Positions 23,968 through 33,313 of a stretch of DNA of 64,000 bases are shown in pieces. The stretch is from positions 12,009,147 through 12,073,146 of the forward strand of contig NC_091357.1 of the NCBI RefSeq assembly GCF_038502225.1. The letters are read 5' to 3'. The stretch comes from Cherax quadricarinatus (Eukaryota > Arthropoda > Malacostraca > Decapoda > Parastacidae). The position numbers and the translations under genes are program-made. Numbering within the stretch: position 1 is the first letter of the stretch; each line of letters opens with the position of its first letter. Below the pieces are notes generated by a model. That model saw only the letters and a list, made by a program, of their open reading frames with translations. It did not search any database and was not told where the DNA came from.

Positions 23968-24440
23968 AAGGTACAAGTAGAGTACGTGGAGTACAAGGAG
24001 AGTACGCGGAGTACAAGGAGAGTACGTGGGGTATAAGGAGAGTACGTGGGGTACATGAGAGTACGTGGAGTACAAGGAGAGTACGTGAGGTACAGGAGAG
24101 TACGTGGAGTACAAGGAGAGTACGCGGAGTACAAGGAGAGTACGTGGAGTACAAGGAGAGTGCGTGGGGTACAGGAGAGTACGTGGAGTACAAGGAAAGT
24201 ACGGGGAGTACAAGGAGAGTACGTGGAGTACAAGAAGAGTACGTGGAGTACAAGTAGAGTACGTGGAGTACAAGCAGAGTACGTGGAGTACAAGGAGAGT
24301 ACGTGGAGTACAAGAGTACGTGGAGTACAAGCAGAGTACGTGGAGTACAAGGAGAGTACGTGGAGTACAAGGAGAGTGCGTGGAGTACAAGGGAAGTACG
24401 GGGAGTACTAGGAGAGTACGGGAGTAGAAGGAAAGTACTT
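23968..24440. repeat. 20-bp array, right part
   Basis: About 23 units of the same GTACGTGGAGTACAAGGA repeat as 20928-22520, in the same orientation. Variants CAAGTAGAG, CAAGCAGAG and CAAGAAGAG are more frequent here. It decays at 24410-24440 into GGAGTAGAAGGAAAGTAC. Confidence 0.95.
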
Positions 24441-24510
24441 AGAGAGTACATGTTCTTAAAGTTTATCTTAGATACCTAAAAGTCAACACCGATAACTTAC
24501 CTCGTCTAGT

Positions 24511-24702
24511 TGACTTCACCCAGCAACGTCTGAGTGACTTCATCCATCAACGTCTGAGTGACTTCATCCATCAACGTCTGAGTGACTTCATCCATCAACG
24601 TCTGAGTGACTTCATCCATCAACGTCTGAGTGACTTCATCCATCAACGTCTGAGTGACTTCATCCATCAACGTCTGAGTGACTTCATCCATCAACGTCTG
24701 AG
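24511..24702. repeat. 24-bp array, 8 copies
   Basis: Eight units of 24 bp (TGACTTCATCCATCAACGTC plus TGAG), nearly perfect. The first unit has CACCCAGC instead of CATCCATC and the last ends with TGGCGTC. The complement is open as an 8-residue repeat (MDEVTQTL), with no other coding support. Confidence 0.95.
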
Positions 24703-24740
24703 TGGCGTCAGACTTAATGTGTTGTTACAGTTGAGAATAT

Positions 24741-25100
24741 TTGTGTGTCTGAGATAACAAAAGTATGCTTCTTTTGTCTACCTTCAAATTTGTTGTATAT
24801 TGCTGGAAGGTTTGAGTAAGTCCTGGACTGTGAATCTTCTCATTTATCATTTTCGTTGATGAAATTTAATTATTACTTTTCATGTGATGACTTGTGATGA
24901 TTTGATCCAGACCTTCACTATGGATATTTAATTCCGTTAGAAATTTGTGTGTCTGAGATAACAAAAGTATGCTTCTTTTGTCTACCTTCAAATTTGTTGT
25001 ATATTGCTGGAAGGTTTGAGTAAGTCCTGGACTTGCGCATGTGATGACTTGTGATGATTTGATCCAGACCTTCACTATGGATATTTAATTCCGTTAGAAA
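24741..25100. repeat. Duplicated blocks P-Q, P-Q with a shortened spacer
   Basis: Block P (24741-24829) recurs at 24945-25033, 204 bp away. Block Q (24881-24943) recurs at 25038-25100, 157 bp away. The P-Q spacer is 51 bp in the first copy and 4 bp in the second, so the second copy has lost (or the first gained) 47 bp. Both copies are otherwise almost identical. No coding motif is recognisable. Confidence 0.9.
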
Positions 25101-25154
25101 ATTGCGCCGCACTTTGTACTAGTCTTGTCGCGTGCACTGATGTATAGGGGACTG

Positions 25155-27113
25155 GGCTTATGCAATACTGGGATACCTTTCTAAGATCATTGCAATACTA
25201 GGGCTTATGCAATACTGGAATACCTTTCTAAGATCATTGCAGTACTAGGGCTTATGCAGTACTGGGATACCTTTCTAAGATCATTGCAATACTAGGGCTT
25301 ATGCAATACTGGGATACCTTTCTAAGATCATTGCAATACTAGGGCTTATGCAATACTGGGATACCTTTCTAAGATCATTGCAGTACTATGGTTTATGCAG
25401 TACTGGGATACCTTTCTAAGATCTTTGCAGTACTGGGATACCTTTCTAAGATCATTGCAGTACTAGGGCTTATGCAATACTGGGATACCTTTCTAAGATC
25501 ATTGCAATACTAGGGCTTATGCAATACTGGGATACCTTTCTAAGATCATTGCAATACTAGGGCTTATGCAATACTGGGATACCTTTCTAAGATCATTGCA
25601 ATACTAGGGCTTATGCAATACTGGGATACCTTTCTAAGATCATTGCAGTACTATGGTTTATGCAGTACTGGGATACCTTTCTAAGATCTTTGCAGTACTG
25701 GGATACCTTTCTAAGATCATTACAGTACTAGGGCTTATGCAATACTGGGATACCTTTCTAAGATCTTTGCAATACTAGGGCTTATACAGTACTGGGATAC
25801 CTTTCTAAGATCTTTGCAATACTAGGGCTTATGCTGTACTGGGTTACCTTTCCAAAATCATTGCAGTACTGGGATACCTTTCTAAGATCATTGCAATACT
25901 AGGGCTTATGCTGTACTGGGATACCTTTCTAAGATCATTGCAATACTAGGGCTTATGCTGTACTGGGATACCTTTCTAAGATCATTGCAGTACTGGGATA
26001 CCTTTCTAAGATCATTGCAATACTAGGGCTTATGCTGTACTGGGATACCTTTCTAAGATCATTGCAATACTAGGGCTTATGCAATACTGGGATACCTTTC
26101 TAAGATCATTGCAATACTAGGGCTTATGCTGTACTGGGATACCTTTCTAAGATCATTGCAGTACTGGGATACCTTTCTAAGATCATTGTAATACTAGGGC
26201 TTATGCTGTACTGGGATACCTTTCTAAGATCATTGCAGTACTGGGATACTTTTCTAAGATCATTGCAATACTAGGGTTTATGCTGTACTGGGATACCTTT
26301 CTAAGATCATTGCAGTACTGGCATACCTTTCTAAGATCATTGCAATACTAGGGCTTATGCTGTACTGGGATACCTTTCTAAGATCATTGCAATACTAGGG
26401 CTTATGCTGTACTGGGATACCTTTCTAAGATCATTGCAGTACTGGGATACCTTTCTAAGATCATTGCAATACTAGGGCTTATGCTGTACTGGGATACCTT
26501 TCTAAGATCATTGCAATACTAGGGCTTATGCAATACTGGGATACCTTTCTAAGATCATTGCAATACTAGGGCTTATGCTGTACTGGGATACCTTTCTAAG
26601 ATCATTGCAGTACTGGGATACCTTTCTAAGATCATTGTAATACTAGGGCTTATGCTGTACTGGGATACCTTTCTAAGATCATTGCAGTACTGGGATACTT
26701 TTCTAAGATCATTGCAATACTAGGGTTTATGCTGTACTGGGATACCTTTCTAAGATCATTGCAGTACTGGGATACCTTTCTAAGATCATTGCAGTACTGG
26801 GATACCTTTCTAAGATCATTGCAGTACTGGGATACCTTTCTAAGATCATTGCAATACTAGGGCTTATGCAGTACTGGGATACCTTTCTAAAATCATTGCA
26901 GTACTGGGATACCTTTCTAAGATCATTGCAATACTAGGGCTTATGCAGTACTGGGATACCTTTCTAAGATCATTGCAGTACTGGATTATCTTTCTAAGAT
27001 CACTGCAATACTAAGGCTTATGCAGTACTGGGATACCTTTCTAAGATCATTGCAGTACTGGGATACCTTTCTAAGATCATTGCTGTACTGGGATACCTTT
27101 CTAAGATCATAGC
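25155..27113. repeat. 47/30-bp mosaic array
   Basis: Two unit lengths share a 30-bp segment (CTGGGATACCTTTCTAAGAT then CATTGCAGTA). The 47-bp form adds CTAGGGCTTATGCAATA (17 bp). The left third is mostly 47-bp units. The middle alternates 47 and 30 (77-bp higher-order unit) with TATGCTGTACTGG variants. The right end has several 30-bp units in a row. Long blocks recur, for example 25860-26270 against 26330-26740. Confidence 0.94.
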
Positions 27114-27576
27114 AATATTTGATGCTTGTAAGACGGTATACATGCTTTTAATATGTGGTAATCATTTAAGATTTTAAAAGGTATCAGAGCTTAACTCTAT
27201 GAAATATATCTCTTGTTCGTACTTAAAATATCTGCTCGCAGAATACTTACATAAATTCACACTGATATCTGAAAAATATGTGGATTTTCCAGAATAAAGT
27301 TTATCTTACCAAATCTTATCACACATCATAGGCACCGTCAGCATCACGAGTGTTCTTTCTACCTTCCTCTGTGCTGACCATCTTATGAATGGCGCTTACT
27401 GGCATCTCTCACACGCCCCTGCGGCTGCCGGACGTAAGATGAATCGCATTCTGAATCTCCCTCGTGTCCAAGCATCAGTTACTACATGTCCTACTGAAAC
27501 ATAAAATGTTCTCTACGGTATTGCGTTAATATACTTCCATATGAGGTCAGAGAGACCTTTTCGTCACTACGAGCAT

Positions 27577-27606
27577 TGGCAGCACCGCTGTTCGTCGGTG
27601 CTGCCA
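27577..27606. other. Perfect hairpin, 10-11 bp stem, 8-nt loop
   Basis: GGCAGCACCG (27578-27587) pairs with CGGTGCTGCC (27596-27605); T27577 and A27606 extend the stem. The loop is CTGTTCGT. It is GC-rich in an AT-rich setting. It is not followed by a T-run, so it is unlikely to be a terminator, and its role is unknown. Confidence 0.85.
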
Positions 27607-27957
27607 GGCGTATGACGTGTCAATGCCAAAAGCTACGGGCGTAGCAGCACGTTAGTTCCCTGTTAGTTCCTGGTTGAGGAGATGGTGTTAATTTTAATTT
27701 AATCGTTAACAAGTTCCTGGGGTTAACAATATCCGTTATCTGAATCGGAGTCACGTTTGCTAGGTTAGGGTAACATAAATTAATCATTATTACGAATGTC
27801 TAACCGTCCGTAGTCTAATAACATAAACTGTTTACGTCTGGTATATGGGTGACATGTCTTAAAACGTCTGATTCCCCCAAGTTCTTGTAATAGTCGTAGA
27901 CAATAAACTATATCTACACCCAGGGAGAACCAAGTCAGTTTTATTTGAAATAAAAAT

Positions 27958-28066
27958 TGAAAATCTGACTTTTTGTGGGGGGGGGGGGGGGATTATACTG
28001 GGTAATTTGCGTGTGCTATTATGTATGACAGCTGTATTTATGTGTACCTGTACCTAAAGAACCTTA
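27958..28066 (+). mobile_element. LINE-2 type 3' end with G-run
   Basis: AAAATCTGACTTTTTGTG, then 15 G (27977-27991), then TACTGGGTAATTT, TATGTATGACAG and TGTGTACCTGTACC resemble the LINE-2 tail. The G-run replaces the usual TTTGGG of the family. The AATAAAC end is degraded (CTAAAGAACC). Confidence 0.6.
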
Positions 28067-28297
28067 TTAACGTTAACGTATAACGAAGAAACAATATCGA
28101 GGAATATTCCTTGGTACTTACCTGTCGAACTGATAACTAAGATTCTTGATTCTTCAGTAGTTGTCTACTAACATGTTGACTCTTGATAATCATTTTACTC
28201 AACCTTTACTGGAACTATAAACATCATGACGAGTTGGATGAAAATGTCGTACTGCCGACCATAGTGGATATGAGACTGCACACCAAGCTGTTTTTGA

Positions 28298-28351
28298 GGG
28301 AACAACATCTCGCTCTGTGTAGAGCTTTATGATAGAGCGAGACGTTGTCCC
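28298..28351. other. Imperfect 54-nt hairpin
   Basis: The 5' arm 28298-28316 pairs with the 3' arm 28334-28351 (AGAGCGAGACGTTGTCCC), with one bulged A and one mismatch. The loop is 17 nt. It may be the inner part of a small inverted-repeat element or a pre-miRNA-like fold. The sequence alone does not decide. Confidence 0.65.
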
Positions 28352-28709
28352 AGTAAAATATTGTTCTGTATACCATGTCTTTCCTTCATTAAATTACAAG
28401 TTAAGAGAAATACAAATAATAATATTTACCCTAGTCATGGGTGGAGTGTGACACGTAGGTCAGGAAGAACCACAAGAATGAAAGAGAATTAAAGATAATG
28501 GTAGAATAAACATTGGAACATGGGAGAGGAAGTTTTACCAGAAGCACACAATAAAATCTACACGCACAATAAAATAATACTAAATCGTGTTTACAGAACA
28601 ATTTACAACTTACGAATTCCTGGCCTCGCATTTTGAAAGAGTTACGAAGGTTAGGTTAGGTAAGGTTTGTCAGGAAACAGGACAAGTGTTTGTTGACGTG
28701 GATCTCATG

Positions 28710-28895
28710 ACCCGCTGCTGGATTATTATAATAATCAAGGGGGAAGCAATCAACCCGTAGGATTATACAGCGCCTGGGGGGGGGATGTGGAAGGCATTCA
28801 GGCTTAATTCGGGGAACTGGAACAGATCCAATTCCCTAAATCAAGAGCCCCTCACCAACATCAAGGAACCTTCCCTGAGGGGACCCGCTGCTGGA
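28710..28895 (-). mobile_element. SINE-A copy with 13-bp TSD
   Basis: The body 28723-28882 is on the minus strand. The direct repeat ACCCGCTGCTGGA occurs at 28710-28722 and 28883-28895 (14 bp if the shared preceding G is counted). The tail side is ATTATTATAATAATC. The far end is CCTTCCCTGAGGGG, the same 5' terminus as the copies at 8156 and 52632. Confidence 0.92.
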
Positions 28896-28924
28896 GCTTT
28901 GTAATACTTAAGTGTCATTCAGGG

Positions 28925-29040
28925 TAGAGAGTGAAGGAGGCTGCTGCCTTGATGCCAGTATACCTGGAGAAGGTTCCGTGGGGTCGGCGCCCCCGAGGCC
29001 CGGTCTGTGACCAAGCCTCGCTGTGAGACGTTTTTTCGGA
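28925..29040. mobile_element. Dispersed repeat fragment (GGAGAAGGTTCC type)
   Basis: ACCTGGAGAAGGTTCCGTGG, then CGGCGCCCCCGAGGCCCGGT and CTGTGACCAAGCCTCG. I recognise this GC-rich string as part of a decapod dispersed repeat, probably LINE-derived. Orientation is unclear. It lies between SINE-A and the 51-bp array. Confidence 0.5.
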
Positions 29041-29193
29041 TCACACCTGATTACATCTAGTTTCATATGCATTGTATGACCCCTGCAGGTGTACCGCTTT
29101 GTGATAATATGACAAACAGCCTCGCATTGATGACCTTTTGCTCTGCTGTTATGAAATGCAATGACTTGCCCGTTGGTGTTCAAAGACCTGGTG

Positions 29194-30098
29194 GTGACAT
29201 CAACCAGCTCAAGACTGAAGGACCTCGGAGGGCAGTCGATAGTGACATCAACCAACTCATGACCGAAGGAGGACCTCGCAAAGCAGTTGATAGTGACGTC
29301 AGCCAACTCATGACCGAAGGAGGACCTCGCAGGGCAGTTAATAATGACATCAGCCAGCTCATGACTGAACGAGGACCTCGCAGGGTAGTTGATAGTGACA
29401 TCAGCCAGCTCATGACTGAAGGAGGACCTCGCAGGGCAGTTAATAGCGACGTCAGTCAACTTATGACCGAGGGAGAACCTCGCAGGGCATTTAATAGTGA
29501 CATCAGCCAACTCATGACCGAAGGAGGACCTCGCAGGGCAGTTAATAGTGACATCAGCCAACTCATGACCGAAGGAGGACCTCGCAGGGCAGTTAATAGT
29601 GACATCAGCCAACTCATGACCGAAGGAGGACCTCGCAGGGCAGTTAATAGTGACATCAGCCAACTCATGACCGAAGGAGGACCTCGCAGGGCAGTTAATA
29701 GTGACATCAGCCAACTCATGACCGAAGGAGGACCTCGCAGGGCAGTTAATAGTGGCATCAGTCAACTCATGACCGAAGGAGGACCTCGCAGGGCAGTTAT
29801 TAGTGGCATCAGTCAATTCATGACCGAAGGAGGACCTCGCAGGGCAGTTAATAGTGGCATCAGTCAACTCATGACCGAAGGAGGACCTCGCAGGGCAGTT
29901 AATAGTGGCATCAGTCAATTCATGACCGAAGGAGGACCTCGCAGGGCAGTTAATAGTGGCATCAGTCAACTCATGACCGAAGGAGGACCTCGCAGGGCAG
30001 TTAATAGTGGCATCAGTCAACTCATGACCGAAGGAGGACCTCGCAGGGCAGTTAATAGTGACATCAAGCAGCTCACGACTGAAGGAGGACCTCGCAAA
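29194..30098. repeat. 51-bp array, about 18 copies
   Basis: The unit is 51 bp, for example 29519-29569, with GAAGGAGGACCTCGCAGGGC and AACTCATGACC. It is open in frame on both strands because 51 is divisible by 3 and the unit has no stop in those frames (LMTEGGPRRAVNSDISQ on plus). Units at the left are diverged. Those from 29500 are nearly identical; a GTGGCATCAGTCAA variant dominates from 29750. It ends in an A-run and T-run at 30100-30126. Confidence 0.94.
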
Positions 30099-30191
30099 GA
30101 CAAAAAAAAAAAGTTTTTTTTTTTTTCATTACCAACAAAATTGATAATTTTCAGGTAGAATGGTTAGTGTTGGAGGTGATATATGGCGGCC

Positions 30192-30302
30192 GAGTGATGT
30201 GGATAATATAGTGTAATACAAGGTAAGGTAGGGAAGCCTCACTTACTTGGCTAGTTATTTGTTTATATTTTATTTAGAACTTCATGTACAAATGAAATAC
30301 AT
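30192..30302. repeat. Direct repeat B, copy 1
   Basis: GAGTGATGTGGATAATATAG through AGGTAAGGTAGGGAAGCCTC to CTTCATGTACAAATGAAATA. It recurs at 30510-30617 with a few differences (4-bp TTAC missing). It separates the 51-bp array from a short inverted block of the same satellite. Confidence 0.92.
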
Positions 30303-30495
30303 CGAGGTCCTCCTTCGGTCATGAGTTGGCTGATGTCACTATTAACTGCCCTGCGAGGTCCTCCCTCGGTCATGAGTTGGTTGATGTCACTATTAACTGC
30401 CCTGCGAGGTCCTCCTTCGGTCATGAGTTGGCTGATGTCACTATTAACTGCCCTGCGAGGTCCTCCTTCAGTCATGAGCTGGTTGATGTGACATC
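30303..30495. repeat. 51-bp satellite block in inverted orientation, about 4 copies
   Basis: GAGGTCCTCCTTCGGTCATG units are the reverse complement of the units at 29194-30098. The block lies between the two B repeats. A GTGACATCAGCC fragment in the opposite (original) orientation follows at 30487-30498. Confidence 0.92.
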
Positions 30496-30509
30496 AGCCT
30501 CAGTACACT

Positions 30510-30617
30510 GAGTGATGTGGATAATATAATGTAATACAAGGTAAGGTAGGGAAGCCTCACTTGGGTAGTTATTTTTTTATATTTTATTTAGAACTTCATG
30601 TACAAATAAAATACATA
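30510..30617. repeat. Direct repeat B, copy 2
   Basis: It matches 30192-30302 at an offset of 318 bp and ends TACAAATAAAATACATAGG. See the finding on the inverted block. Confidence 0.92.
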
Positions 30618-30848
30618 GGTACATAAATATGTGACAGTGGTACTGGTTATGAGCAGTAAATCACCACTGTAACTACTCAGTGTACTGAGCAACTACACCA
30701 TACATAATGACACTGAAACTAACCTAACACAACCTACACACTGCTTGTAAGTACAGTGCTACACAAGACCAGTGGTTTTTATAATATAATGATGAGAACA
30801 CGTTATATCTTACACTCTTCCCATCCCCCACAAGTCAAAACTTTAAAG

Positions 30849-31132
30849 GGCTCGGTGGCCTGGTGGCTTAAGCTCTCGCTTCACACACGGAGGGCCCGGG
30901 TTCGATTCCTGGCGGGTGGAAACATTTCGACACGTTTCCTTACACCTGTTGTCCTGTTCACCTAGTAGCAAATAGGTACCTGGGTGTTAGTCGACTGGTG
31001 TGGGTCGCATCCTGGGGGACAAGATTAAGGACAACAGTGCAGATAAGTTACAGTCCTCGATGACGCACTGACTTTCTTGGGTTATCCTGGGTGGCTAACC
31101 CACCGGGGTTAAAAATCAGAACGAAATCTTAT
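30849..31132 (+). mobile_element. tRNA-headed SINE, near full length
   Basis: It has the same structure as 15222-15520. The A-box-like TGGCTTAAGCTCTCG is at 30864-30878 and the perfect B box GGTTCGATTCC at 30899-30909. The body keeps TGGTGTGGGTCGCATCCTGG and GGGTTATCCTGGGTGGC. The tail is AAATCTTATCTTC. ACAACAGTGCAG replaces CCCCAATGGAAA, a family variant. No clear target duplication was found. Confidence 0.92.
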
Positions 31133-31400
31133 CTTCTTCACTAGAATCAAGGCTCATATTTTAAACAGAATAGGCCCTGGTGGAAATTATCTTTTTAGGA
31201 ACTCTTGTGATATTCTAAATTAATTTATCTACCTGTGATATTTTGTTTGCAATGATTATGTATAATAAGTCTGAGCTGAATATAAATTTGTGTGGAACTT
31301 TGTTGTGTGACTGACCTAAATAACCACCACACAACACCGCAATGTGGTTAACTACTAACGTGGTTGACAAATTTCAAACCACATGAATAATATATGACCT
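31133..31400. other. Unassigned AT-rich spacer
   Basis: No open frame or repeat was recognised between the SINE and the 32-bp array. Confidence 0.6.
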
Positions 31401-31404
31401 TACA

Positions 31405-31800
31405 GTGTATATACACCCGGAGGTGTGTATTTCTCAGTGTATATACACCCAGAGGTGTGTATCTCTCAGTGTATATACACCCGGAGGTGTGTATCTCTCA
31501 GTGTATATACACCCGGAGGTGTGTATCTCTCAGTGTATATACACCCGGAGGTGTGTATCTCTCAGTGTATATACACCCAGAGGTGTGTATCTCTCAGTGT
31601 ATATACACCCAGAGGTGTGTATCTCTCAGTGTATATACACCCAGAGGTGTGTAAATGAGAGTTTATTCGCTATTTAAGGAATTACATTCTTCTTGACCGG
31701 TGATGAAGAGGTCACATGCAGTCTCAGTGACCCTCGCGTAGTTCATAGGTTTTAAAAGCAGTTGAACAAACCACGTGACCTTCTTATCTTAGTGTGTAAT
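31405..31800 (+). mobile_element. Element X copy with internal 32-bp array
   Basis: 31405-31655 has about 8 copies of a 32-bp unit (CAGTGTATATACACCCGGAG plus GTGTGTATCTCT). Each unit holds the perfect palindrome GTGTATATACAC and a second inverted repeat ATACACCC/GGTGTGTAT. Single-copy sequence follows: TCTTGACCGGTGATGAAGAG (31690-31709), CAGTGACCCTCGCGTAG (31725-31741), then TAGGTTTTAAAAGCAG. The order recurs at 34790-35075 with diverged units. I do not recognise the element class. Confidence 0.75.
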
Positions 31801-32012
31801 GGTAGTTACTCAGGACTCAAGAATAGGTCGACTAGTAACCGGGGTTGTGATCACCGTGAGTGGGTTACTTGCACTTGGGGCACGGGAATACATTGGGTAT
31901 AAGAAAAAAATCGAAGTTACAAATCAACAGTAATGTATCTATCATGGTGATACACACTCAAGAACCTGGACACTAGTATACTGGACACATTCTGGTTAAA
32001 AAGGAACATGAT
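31801..32012. other. Unassigned spacer
   Basis: No gene or repeat was recognised. One run of seven A occurs near 31903. Confidence 0.55.
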
Positions 32013-32112
32013 ATAGCCATTATTATTATTATTATGATTATTATTATTATTATTTATGGATAGGCACTAAATCTGTAAGGGTCATATAGCGCCTGGGGAA
32101 AGGGAAGGGTGG
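32013..32112 (-). mobile_element. SINE-A-related 3' fragment
   Basis: (ATT)n with an internal ATG (32016-32055) is followed by GGCACTAAATCTGTAAGGGT and CATATAGCGCCTGGGG, a diverged version of the SINE-A 3' region in minus orientation. The 5' half is absent. A G-run follows at 32111-32118. Confidence 0.7.
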
Positions 32113-32224
32113 GGGGGGGATAATAAGATTTAGTTTGATGTAGTTCTAGCTCTTTGCATCAATAACCTTTCACCAAAAAGGCATTCCACTGGGTGGGTTG
32201 GGTAAATGGCAAGAGTTGGCAGCT

Positions 32225-32445
32225 TTCTCTGTGTCAGCGGTGGCGGGCATACGACGTGTAGGTGGCGGGTGTACGACGTGCAGGTGACGGGCGTACGACA
32301 TAAGGGTGGAGATTGTGCGACGTGCATGTTGCGGGCTTACGGAATGTTGGGGGGGGGGGGGGCGTACGTATGGACGTATGAAGTGCAGGTGGTGGGCGAA
32401 GTGAAGGAGACGGGCGTACGATGTCAGATGGCGGGCGTATGAGTA
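32225..32445. repeat. Degenerate CpG-rich repeat, period about 22 bp
   Basis: Diverged units of GGCGGGCGTACGACGTGCAG, with TACGAC/TACGTA CpG steps and a run of about 15 G at 32350-32363. Unit boundaries drift. Open frames on both strands are low-complexity and not convincing. Confidence 0.7.
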
Positions 32446-32559
32446 GTAGTGGCAGTGTTTGTTGTCACTGCTAAGGCAGGTTTCTATCACGTGTTCACAA
32501 CTCCATGAACTTTAAAATCGAAGACAAGACAAGACACACTCAAACCTTCACCACAGGTT

Positions 32560-32676
32560 GCCACCACTGGAAACAAGTCACTTTGTCTGACTTCTTTTTT
32601 GGGGGTTATCCTAGGTAATTTACACTATGTATGATAATTGTAATTATGTGTACCTGTGCCTAAATAAACTTACCAA
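32560..32676 (+). mobile_element. LINE-2 type 3' end
   Basis: GGAAACAAGTCACTTTGTCT, TTTTTTGGGGGTTATCCTAG, ACTATGTATGATAATTG and CCTAAATAAACTTACC match the terminal part of LINE-2. It is truncated and has no coding sequence. Confidence 0.78.
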
Positions 32677-32683
32677 TACGCCT

Positions 32684-32876
32684 CCATTTATTTATCACCT
32701 CAAGGGAGGTTCCTTCACGCTGGTGAGGGGCTCTTGATCTAGGGCATTGGATCTGTGCTCCGGTTCCCTGAATTGAGCCTAAATGCCTTCCATAACCCCT
32801 CCCCCCACTTGCGCTGTATAATCCTACGGGGTTACCGCTCCCCCATGATTATAATTATTATAATCCACTTATTTAC
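32684..32876 (+). mobile_element. SINE-A copy, plus strand, with diverged TSD
   Basis: The body 32696-32864 is in sense. It starts CACCTCAAGGGAGGTTCC, passes AGGGGCTCTTGATCTAGGGC and GGTTACCGCTCCCCC, and ends ATGATTATAATTATTATAAT. Flanks CCATTTATTTAT (32684-32695) and CCACTTATTTAC (32865-32876) match at 10 of 12 positions and are a likely aged target duplication. This copy fixes the direction of the element because its (AAT)-type tail is at the right. Confidence 0.86.
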
Positions 32877-33218
32877 TTAAATTTCGCCTGTTTGCTAATT
32901 GTTAAGCATTACCACTATATAAGTATTTTGTAGTGCTGAATTGTTATTGTTCTTAACGACGATCTTTACGATTTAGGAAATCATTTACGACTTCACTTAT
33001 AATGTATTTTTTAAGAATTAATCTCAGTAAGCTTTCTTTTTATATTGGTTTTGCCCGGACTCCCTTCTAGGGGCGGTTCCTTGATGCTGGCCACAGCCTC
33101 TTGTTTCCAGAAATTGTAGCCACCATCACGTTACTTGCATCAAACATTTTTATATTAATAATTTTGCACAAACTGCTGAGATGAAGTCAAGCCAGCTTTA
33201 GAAATACCTATTCGGCAC

Positions 33219-33311
<93 letters not shown>
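33219..33311. repeat. (AC)n microsatellite
   Basis: About 93 bp of perfect alternating AC immediately before the LINE-3 fragment. Confidence 0.98.

Positions 33312-33312
<1 letters not shown>

Positions 33313-33313
<1 letters not shown>

Larger units (their letters stand above)
27114..28709. other. Single-copy region with two hairpins, no gene found
   Basis: The sequence is AT-rich with no open frame over 70 residues showing a domain. It contains an 11-bp stem hairpin (27577-27606), an imperfect 18-bp stem hairpin (28298-28351), a LINE-2 type tail with a 15-G run (27958-28066), and a TTAGGTTAGG motif near 28650. The minus-strand frame 28431-28631 is a short hydrophobic peptide with nothing recognisable. 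Confidence 0.6.

Noticed and set aside
28908..30158. Plus and minus frames over the 51-bp array as a repeat protein
   Set aside because: Both strands are open for the same reason (51 is divisible by 3); no domain outside the repeat.
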